A DNA stretch of 64,000 nt, taken from contig CM038038.1 in NCBI GenBank assembly GCA_021397845.1, positions 71,036,748 to 71,100,747 on the forward strand, given 5' to 3'. The notes under the pieces were generated by a model that worked only from the letters and a program-made list of their open reading frames with translations, searched no databases and was not told where the DNA came from. The position numbers and the translations under genes are program-made. The stretch is from Areca catechu. Its lineage: Eukaryota > Streptophyta > Magnoliopsida > Arecales > Arecaceae. This document shows positions 56,798-64,000 of the stretch, in pieces. Position 1 is the first letter of the stretch. Each line of letters starts with the position of its first letter.

Positions 56798-57519
56798 ATG
56801 GCACCCCGCAAAGCCGTAGCTAAGAAACCCCGGCAGGTGGTTCGGATAGTCGTGGAAGAAAGGAGAACAAAACGGTACTTGGACACCTCCAATCCGGAAG
56901 AAGAGTAGCACATTGAGCAAGAACAAGAGCCTCAGGCACCCAGGCAAGTGATTCTAATGGGCAATCGTCAGGTAACTCCTGTTAGGTGCATTGATTTTAG
57001 TTTCTTGGAGCAAGAACAGTTACGTATTGGGGATTGGTTAGAAAGACAAGGCTGGAAGAATTTCTATCTGATGAATGTACTACATATCCCAATTTAGTCT
57101 GATAATTTTTTGAAAATATGTCATTAGATGCATTTCATATCAAAAAAACTGAAAAAGGAAAACACATTGAGGTTAGTGAGCAGAAACTTTCAAGTATCCT
57201 GAATATTCCAAAAGAAGATGAATGCTATTTGGTTTTAAAAGAGAAGCAGAAGACCCTTAGACTTATACTAGAAAGATCAAATGTGAAGGATATTGTGCAT
57301 GTTAATGCAAATCAGCTTTCATTAGAAATGAGGCTGTTGCACGACATTATCAGTAGGATTTTCTTATCCCTGGTAGGGCATTTTGATTAGGTCAGTGAGC
57401 ATGACCTTATTTTTATGAGATGTTTGATTGAGGGGGAGGCACTCAACTTACCGTTTCTCATACTTTCATAGATGAGAGAGGCAGCTCATAGGGCACGAGC
57501 TTATCTACCATATGGGATG
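56798..57519 (+). pseudogene. Extra ORF after pol (plant transposon-protein-like)
   Basis: ATG 56798 (MAPRKAVAKKPRQVVR), basic start, a stop near 56906, then DFSFLEQEQLRIGDWLERQG and, after a frame change, MSLDAFHIKKTEKGKHIEV, LSLEMRLLHDIISRIF and AHRARAYLPYGM. The pattern resembles the 'putative plant transposon protein' domain often found beside Sireviruses and sometimes labelled env-like. No membrane segment is visible, so an envelope role is not supported. Truncated at 57519 by the Tat-type insertion. Confidence 0.55.
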
Positions 57520-57659
57520 TGTTACGGCCGTAATGATGACGTGGCCGGGCTCAGATACCGCCAAATATGATCGAGCCACGTGGAGGTTTCTCCGGTCGAG
57601 TCAGCGCCACATTGCCAAGGTCGAGCTCGGCAAGGCTACTCCGCAAGATGACTTCCTAA

Positions 57660-58300
57660 GACAAACTGCTCTCGCCGAAGTCGAGCTCGGTTCGGGGCTC
57701 CTCTACCACCTTGCCTGGCGCCCACCCAGAAGGGGTCCGCCTAGGCCGAGGTCGGCCGATCCTTCGCTCCTTCGCCAGGTGGCCCCCGGAGACGGGCCAA
57801 CCTCGGCCGAAGCCAGGCGACCTCCTGCCACCTCGCCTGGCGCCCACCCAGGAGGGGTCCGCCTAGGCTGAGGTCGGCCGATCCTTCGCTCCTTCGCCAG
57901 GTGGCCCCCGGAGACGGGCCCACCTCGGTCGAAGTCAGGCGACCTCCTTCCACCTCGCCAGGTGTCCACCCAGGAGGGGTCCACCTAGGCCGAGGTCGGC
58001 CGATCCTTCGCTCCTTCGCCAGGTGGCCCCAGGAGACGGGCCCACCTCGGCCGAAGCCAGGCGACCTCCTGCCACCTCGCCAGGTGTCCACCCAGGAGGG
58101 GTCCACCTAGGCTGAGGTCGGCCGATCCTTCGCTCCTTCGCCAGGTGGCCCCTGGAGACGGGCCCACCTCGGCCGAAGCCAGGCGACCTCCTGCCACCTC
58201 GCCAGGTGTCCACCCAGGAGGGGTCCACCTAGGCCAAGGTCGGCCGATCCTTCGCTCCTCCGACAGGTGGCCCCCGGGGACGGGTCCGCCTCGGCCGAGG
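57660..58300. repeat. 122-bp tandem repeat (dimer of ~61-bp units)
   Basis: GGCCCC within the unit recurs at 57781, 57903, 58025, 58147 and 58269, exactly 122 bases apart. Each unit is two related ~61-bp halves: one with GAGACGGGCCCACCTCGG, the other with GGAGGGGTCCACCTAGGC, both ending CGCCAGGTG. Confidence 0.95.
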
Positions 58301-58558
58301 TCAGGCCGCCCATACGGAGAAGGTCCCAGGGAAGGAGGCGCAGGCCCCGAGGTCATCACTCGGGCCGTACGCATCACAGACGGCGCCCCGTACGGATGGT
58401 AGCGGCACGCGAAACACCATTTGCATCGGCCCGACAGGTCCCGCAGCCGAGAGGCGCAATTCTGACAAAACAGGCCCCATAGACGGAAGGCGCCCACACT
58501 TGGGAAAGAGAGCGCTCTCACTGGGCCCGAGGTCTGACCGGCCGCCTTACCAGCGCCG

Positions 58559-58582
58559 CCCCCCCCCCCCCCCCCCCCCCCC
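58559..58582. repeat. 24-base C homopolymer
   Basis: Uninterrupted C run in the LTR. Its length is prone to sequencing error and slippage. Confidence 0.9.
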
Positions 58583-59130
58583 TTTCTGTCTTTGCCTTTT
58601 CCCTGTTGGGCTCGGCGGACGAGGTCGGAAATCCGCCTGGCCCTCCTCACCGAAAAGGGGAAAGAGAAAGGGACGGGGGAGGGGAGCCTCCCAGGAGGAG
58701 AAGACAGGCGAACGGCGGGAGGAGATAAAAGGAAGGAAGCTGGGGACGACAAGGTAAGCGGACAAGCCTGGGGACAAGGAAGAAGCAGCGGCAAAAAGCC
58801 TCGCTCCGAGAGTGAGATCCGAGGTCTCGAGAGGGGATCTCTTAGCGTGAGCTCGGCAAGGAGGCCCGGCCGAATTTCTGGTCCCCAGAGCACCTTTCTT
58901 ACTAGTAAATTCTCTAAGTCTGGAATCCCTTAGGGGGTCTGTCTTGGAGAATCTGTTCCTTCTCGTCGTTTACTGACTTGACCGTCGGAGCTCCCTCGCC
59001 GGGATCCCCGGCCAGGGTCTTCTAACCCCTTCTTGCAGGTTCGCCGCAGCCAGGGAGGCTCCCTCGCCAGGCGGTCAGGGAGGATCTACGGATCCGAGGC
59101 GTGGGCGCGGCGACGAGAGCGGCAACAGAT

Positions 59131-59149
59131 TGGCGCACCAGGTAGGGGG
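59131..59149 (+). other. Primer-binding site of Tat-type element
   Basis: TGGCGCACCAGGTAGGGGG, three bases (GAT) after the LTR end. Confidence 0.85.
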
Positions 59150-59206
59150 GCAGGACACCAAACCCTAGCAGGAGCCAGCTTTCTACAAGTGTCGCGCTCT
59201 CTGACA

Positions 59207-60900
59207 ATGGTGGTCACTCGTGGCCGCGAGGCGTCCACCAGCCGTGCGGGGGAGGTTCACTCTCCTCCAAGGGCCCACAGCCCGGAGAGGGAGCTTCCAG
59301 CTCCCCCTCCTCTTCCACCACAGCCTACCTCAACGGACGGACCCCTTGCGGCCGTCATCCAACAGCTGCAGACCTTGACCTCGGTGGTCCGGCAGCTTCA
59401 GCATCAGCAGCGGTCCCTGGCCACGCAGCTGTAGCGAGGGACCCCCGCGGCCTGAGCTGCGGGGCAGCGTGGGAGCCTGCGCTCCATTCAGGGCAGGCTA
59501 TCCCATCCGAGGGCCGTCTCCAACCTCCGTGGGAGCCACCAAGCTCCCGCAAAAAGAAACTACTTCGGTTCGGAGGATCACAGAGCCGATCCCCGGCCGA
59601 CGAGGCCGAAACGGCGCATCACAGCAAGCGACGCCGAGGCCTGACTTCGCGCCGAGACCGATCGGCGCCCCCTTCACCCGCAGCCTCGGTGGAAGACTCC
59701 ACCGACGAAGCCATCAGGCGCCAGGCCGAGAGGCGCCTGGAGGAGTATGAGCGCAAGCTAACGGAGTTCGCCCGCCGATTCGCCGACCTGCAGAACTCGT
59801 CGGTGGACCTGGCGGGCTACGACTCCCGTCCCCCTTTCTCTGAAGAAATCCAGGCGGAGCCGATCCCAAAACGGTTCTGCATGCCGCAGGTGGATCCCTA
59901 CGACGGGACCACCGACCCTCTGGACCATCTGCAGAGCTACAAAGCTCTCATGAGGGTCCAGGGGGCCACCGACGCTCTTCTGTGCATTGCCTTCCCGGCC
60001 ACCCTCCGGAAGGTCGCTCGAGTCTGGTTCACCCGCCTCGAGCCCGGATCCATTTGCTCCTTCCATCAGCTGGAAGGAAAGTTCGTGGCACACTTCGACG
60101 CTTGTCGAAAGGTACCGAGAGAGGTGGACAGCCTCTTCTCCATCCGCCAGTAGGACCAGGAGCTGCTCCGGGACTACATCACCCGGTTCAAGACCGCAGT
60201 CCTGGAAATCTACAGCCTGGACGAGCCCGTCGCCATGTTGGCTTTGAAGCGCGGGCTCAAGACGTCCCGCCTGACCTACTCCCTGGACAAGAAGCCAACC
60301 AGGACGTACTCCGAGCTCCTCCTCCGTGCCCACAAGTACATCCGAGCGGAGGAGGCTGACCGCACCCGTCGAGAGTTGGACGGGAAGACTCTGAAGAGGC
60401 CACCCCCGAGAGATACCCCGGGGGCTCGGAAGCCCGGGCCATCTGCCGACCCTCGCCCGAATCCAAGGCCGAGGGGCGAGGCCACTCCCGAGCGGAGGTT
60501 CACCCCTCTCCTCGCACCTCGGACCAAGATCCTCATGAAAATCGAGGGCGAGCGCTACCTCCGCCGACCTCCTCCTCAGAACCCGAGAGCCACCCGGGAC
60601 AAATTGAAGTATTGCCAGTTCCACCGCGAGCACGGTCACGACACGGAGGAGTGTCGCAACCTGAAGCGGGAGATCGAGGAGCTGATTAGGAGGGGCTACC
60701 TCAGGAAGTTCGTCAGGAACGAGGCCCCCTCGGAGGGGCAGCCGCTCGCGACCTTACCGCCCGTCCCTGCAATCGATAACCGCCCAACGGAGAAGCCCGT
60801 GGGCATGATCTCACGCGGGGTCGGTCGAGCGGCGAAGAGAGCCCGGGAAGTCGGGAACCCGGAGAATGTAATCCCTCCCGAGGAGGGGAAGGGTAATGAT
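59207..60900 (+). pseudogene. Tat gag with CCHH-like knuckle
   Basis: Start MVVTRGREASTSRAG at 59207; this frame ends at 59434. The main Gag frame runs from before 59689: DEAIRRQAERRLEEYERKL (helical), MPQVDPYDGTTDPLDHLQSY, WFTRLEPGSICSFHQLEGKF. A stop at 60151-60153 interrupts it, then ELLRDYITRFKTAVLEI and YCQFHREHGHDTEECRNLKR (about 60610-60665), the knuckle usual for Tat and Athila Gag. Would assemble particles; inactive in this copy. Confidence 0.85.
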
Positions 60901-61304
60901 AATGTAAACAACGATGCCGTGGTGGTCGAGATGACCATCGCGAAGCATCCTGTACATCGAATCATGGTGGATAGTGGAAGCTCGGCTGACATACTTTTTT
61001 ACGACGCTTTCTCTCGGATGAACTTGTCCCACGATCAGCTGAGACCGGTGCACACCCCCTAGTAGGTTTTACAGGGGACTCCGTGGGGGTCGAAGAGGAG
61101 ATCACTCTCTCGGTCACCGCCGGATCCCCATCCCGGCAGACGACCATCCTAATAACATTTACCGTCGTCAGACTCCCTTCGCCTTACAACACCATTCTCG
61201 GGCGTCCCGAGCTCAACCAGCTGGATGCCACGATCTCCACGAGAAGGTTGTTGGTACAGTTCCCCATGCCTTCCGGGCTCGGGGAGATGAAGGGGACGAC
61301 CTAG
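60901..61304 (+). pseudogene. Tat aspartic protease
   Basis: NNDAVVVEMTIAKHPVHRIM leads to VDSGSSADILFYDAF, the active site. The frame breaks at a C run near 61055-61060 (single-base difference), after which ITLSVTAGSPSRQTT and LPSPYNTILGRPEL continue in another frame to a TAG at 61302-61304, where the relative at 43.9 kb has glutamine. Confidence 0.85.
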
Positions 61305-62768
61305 CCAGTCTCGCTCTGCCTCCAGACGGTCCCGAGCACTCGGGGCGCGGAGCTCGCCCCCGATATCGACGACCTCGACCTAAGAGAGAAGGAACCCAGG
61401 GGAGGGCCCGTAGAGCGCCTGCTGACTTTTCCCCTCGGTTCGGATCCGCTGAAGATGGTGCAAGTCGGGGCCCAGCTCCCTGAAGAAGAACGGACTCGCC
61501 TGCTAGAGTTCCTCCGCGCGAACGCTGACGTGTTCGCCTGGTCAGCAGCCGACATGCCGGGCATCCCGCCCGAGGTCATCACGCACAGGCTAAACGTGGA
61601 CCCAAGTTGCCGCCCGGTCCGCCAGAAGAAGAGGAGCTTCGCCATGGAAAGGCAAAAGGCGATCAACGAGGAAGTGGAGAAGCTCCTCGCCGCCGGTTTT
61701 GTGCGGGAGGTCCAGTATCCCAGCTGGCTGGCAAACGTGGTCATGGTGAGAAAGAGTAGTGGTAAGTGGAGGATCTGTGTGGACTACACCGACCTCAACC
61801 GAGCTTGCCCAAAGGATAGCTTCCCTCTTCCAAAGATCGACCAGCTGGTCGACACCACCTCGGGACATCGCCTCCTGTCGTTCATGGACTCCTTCTCCGG
61901 ATACAACCAGATCCGAATGAGCCCGGAGGATGAAGAGCATACCGCCTTCATAACTGATCGCGGAACTTTTTGCTACAGGATGATGCCATTCGGCCTCAAG
62001 AACGCGGGGGCAACATACCAGCACCTGGTCAATAGAGTTTTCAAAGACCAGATCGGCCGCAACATGCAGGTGTACATGGACGACATGCTGGTAATGAGCA
62101 AACCCGATTCGGACCACGTGGCTGACTTGGCGGAGACATTCGGCAACCTCCGACATCATCAGATGAAGTTGAACCCGGTGAAGTGCGCCTTCGGCGTCTC
62201 CGCCGGGAAATTTCTAGGATTCATGGTGACCCAAAGAGGAATTGAAGCCAACCCGGAGAAGGTCCAGGCCATCCTGGACATGGAGCCGCCCGCCTCCAAG
62301 AAGCAAGTGCAGCAACTCACCGGCCGAGTTGCGGCCCTCAGCCGCTTTATCTCCAGGTCGGTAGACTGCTGCCGTCCCTTCTTCAAGGTGCTGAGAAAGA
62401 TGAACGACTTCGCTTGGACCGTGGAATGCCAAAAGGCCTTCAAGAAGCTGAAGAGGATGCTCGCGTCGCCACCGTTGCTGTCCAGGCCCGAGGAGGGGGA
62501 AGAGCTTATCCTCTACCTAGCAGTCACCCCGGAAGTCATCAGCTCGGTCTTGGTTCGGATCGATGGCCAGGGAGTCCAGTGGCCGGTGTACTATACCAGC
62601 AAGCTTCTCCGTGACGCGGAGCTCAGGTATTCTCGGCCCGAGAAACTTGTTTTTGCGCTAATAGTGTCTGCCCAGCATCTCAGGCCCTATTTCCAAGCGC
62701 ACCCCATCGCTGTCCTGACGGATCAACCACTGAAAGCGGTGCTCAGCCGACCCGATACTTCGGGATGA
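61305..62768 (+). pseudogene. Tat reverse transcriptase and first RNase H
   Basis: 437 open codons from 61455. Motifs: VMVRKSSGKWRICVDYTDLN, LLSFMDSFSGYNQIRM, MPFGLKNAGATYQHL, catalytic QVYMDDMLVMSK, AGKFLGFMVTQRGIEANPEK. The RNase H region follows (EELILYLAVTPEVISSVLV, PVYYTSKLL, VLTDQPLKAVL). Its first catalytic position reads YLAV rather than the usual D, consistent with decay of the original RNase H in Tat elements. Ends at TGA 62766-62768 where arginine or tryptophan is expected. Confidence 0.88.
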
Positions 62769-63764
62769 TTGGCAAAGTGGGCACTGAAGATCAGCGAGTT
62801 CGACATTACGTACAGGCCAAGGTCAGCCATGAAGGCACAGGTGCTGGCCGACTTCTTGGTCGAATGTGCAGGCTTGGGCAAGGAGCCCGAGGAAGGCCCC
62901 TCAGGCCAGCCGATGGAGATAGGCACCGATGAGCCCGGAGAGGACGCCTGGATCCTCCATGTGGATGGAGCCTCAAACTCCGACGGGAGCGGGGCTGGGC
63001 TCATCCTTGCCAACAGCAACGGGGTCGTCGCCGAATGCACACTCCGTTTCCAATTCCCCGCGACAAATAACCAGGCGGAGTACGAAGCACTTCTTGCCGG
63101 ACTGAGAGTCTCTCGCGAGCTGGGTGTAACCAACCTCAAAGCTTTCATTGATTCCCAGCTCGTGGCGGGACAGGTCTCCGGGGAGTATGCCGCACATGAC
63201 CCCCAAATGGCGAAATACATGGAGCTCGTCAAGGCGGGTGCATCCAGATTCTGGCGCTTCAACATCTTCCACATCCCTCGCAGGGAGAACGCCTGCGTGG
63301 ACACTCTCTCTCGGTTGGCAACCCTGCCGGACTCGATGCTGGGCCGCGCTCACGTGGAGTGCCTTGAGATCCCAAGCCTCGAGGCACCGGCGGAGGTCTA
63401 TCAGGTCAGCCATGAACCCAGCTGGATGGACAAGTACGTCGAATACATCATCAGTGGCACCCTGCTAGAGGACCGCGAGGTGGCTCGCCTTATCAGAAAG
63501 AAAGCCGTGCGGTTCATCCTGATGGATGGGCAGTTGTATCGAAGATCCTTCTCCTACCCCCTCCTCAAGTGCGTAGGACCCACGGAAGCCAAGCTTGTGC
63601 TCCAGGAGATTCATGAAGGCGTCTGCGGGAACCACGTGGGGGGCAGGGCATTGGCGTACAAGGCCCTCCGTGAGGGCTACTTCTGGGAGACAATGAAGGA
63701 AGACGCCGCTGACTTCGTGAAGAAGTGCGACCGGTGCCAGCATCACGCCACGGTGCAACGGTAG
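62769..63764 (+). pseudogene. Tat second RNase H and integrase zinc domain
   Basis: The same frame continues after the TGA. ILHVDGASNSDGSGAGLIL, NNQAEYEALLAGLRV, AFIDSQLVAGQVSG and RRENACVDTLSRLA carry the D-E-D-D residues of the acquired archaeal-like RNase H. HEGVCGNHVGGR and FVKKCDRCQHHA give a full HHCC zinc motif. Stop TAG at 63762-63764. Confidence 0.88.
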
Positions 63765-64000
63765 CCCTCCAACCCAATCTCCCAGCTCTCAGCTCCTTGG
63801 CCGTTCGTCCAGTGGGGGATGGACCTCCTGGGCCCATTCCTGTCGGCGTCTGGACAGCGGAAGTTCTTGATAGTGGCCATCGACTACTTCACAAAGTGGG
63901 TCGAGGCCGAACCCTTGGCGAGGATCACCGAGGCAAACGTCGCCAAGTTCTTTTGGAAGTCGATCGTTTGCCGCTTCGGCCTCTCCCACACCGTGGTTAC
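63765..64000 (+). pseudogene. Tat integrase core, cut by window end
   Basis: Open to the window end in the same frame: WGMDLLGPFLSASGQRKFLI, AIDYFTKWVEAEPLARITEA, FFWKSIVCRFGLSHTVV. The first catalytic Asp is present; the rest is beyond 64000. Confidence 0.85.

Larger units (their letters stand above)
51432..57519 (+). mobile_element. Sirevirus-like copia with extra downstream ORF
   Basis: LTR 51432-53003 (TGTTG...CAACA), PBS 53006, gag, protease, RT/RNase H, and a further ORF after pol, cut at 57519 by a Tat-type element. Integrase catalytic core and the first part of RT are deleted at about 55270. The 3' LTR would be beyond the window. It is inserted in the Tat-type gag ending at 51431. 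Same lineage as the element at 17911 but clearly a different family. Confidence 0.85.
57520..59127 (+). repeat. 5' LTR of Tat-type element
   Basis: 1608 bases, TGTTACGGCCG to GCGGCAACA. Contains the 122-bp array and a 24-base C tract. A 302-codon minus-strand frame across it (57985-58893) comes from the repeat and is not a gene. Confidence 0.85.
57520..64000 (+). mobile_element. Tat-type Ty3/gypsy element (5' two-thirds)
   Basis: 5' LTR 57520-59127, PBS 59131, gag, PR, RT, RNase H, second RNase H and start of integrase, running off the window. It is GC-rich and far better preserved than the element at 31843, with four in-frame stops and one frame change across 59689-64000 plus damage near the gag start. 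It is inserted in the extra ORF of the Sirevirus; the left flank is GGATG (57515-57519), the right flank is not visible. Confidence 0.9.

Noticed and set aside
56798..57519. Envelope gene making the Sirevirus a retrovirus-like element
   Set aside because: No signal peptide, transmembrane segment or fusion-like region is visible; similarity is to a plant transposon-protein family.
57985..58893. 302-codon open frame on the minus strand
   Set aside because: It runs across the 122-bp array and the rest of an LTR. Openness comes from GC-rich repetition; there is no domain and the protein is periodic.
59758..60639. 293-codon minus-strand frame opposite gag
   Set aside because: Shadow of the GC-rich Gag coding strand. 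The plus strand has recognisable Gag motifs; the minus strand has none.
61590..62159. 189-codon minus-strand frame opposite RT
   Set aside because: Shadow of RT in a GC-rich gene.

Overview
This window is nuclear DNA of a flowering plant, probably a monocot. The evidence is several plant LTR-retrotransposon lineages (Sirevirus-type and other Ty1/copia, chromovirus and Tat-type Ty3/gypsy), tRNA-derived SINEs, a hAT fragment, and one intron-containing gene for a plant-type RRM RNA-binding protein. The species cannot be fixed from sequence alone. Nothing bacterial, phage, plasmid, CRISPR or organellar is visible. Over 85 percent of the window is transposable element, mostly nested, and nearly all element genes are broken.

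Layout, left to right. (1) 823-5060: decayed chromovirus with a large RT-to-integrase deletion, then a copia-type LTR (5061-6644). (2) About 7880-25178: an apparent foldback element with long AT-rich inverted arms around an array of ~12-bp repeats (8511-10080). Its right arm is split by a minus-strand copia element (10226-23037), whose right LTR is itself invaded by a truncated Sirevirus (17911-22925). Further along the arm is a solo Tat-type LTR (23404-25100). (3) 26466-27747: the only convincing host gene, six exons, 266 aa, single RRM. (4) 29763-30872: non-autonomous hAT element with 8-bp target duplication. (5) 31448-31786 and 47674-48044: two tRNA-derived SINEs in opposite orientation. 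(6) 31843-47463: a complete minus-strand Tat-type gypsy element (TSD ATTAT). It has an intron-containing antisense gene and a 57-bp minisatellite between integrase and 3' LTR. A younger 2.65-kb non-autonomous LTR element (33700-36346, TSD TTAGG) sits inside it. (7) 49866-64000: a three-deep nest. The Tat-type element at 49866 is interrupted by a Sirevirus at 51432, which is interrupted at 57520 by another Tat-type element that runs off the window.

The most unusual signals are: the foldback with its 12-bp array; the spliced-looking antisense gene in the Tat element; a ~61-bp tandem repeat in the LTRs of the Tat-type elements, reorganised into a 122-bp dimer in one; GTCGAC-centred palindrome arrays in both Sirevirus LTRs, also found before an extra downstream ORF; and a microhomology junction that fused two copia elements. 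No new enzyme system is claimed.

Insertion order can be read from the nesting. LTRs of the 33700-36346 element differ at about 17 of 752 positions by eye count. LTRs of its Tat-type host differ far more (roughly 10 percent over the part compared).
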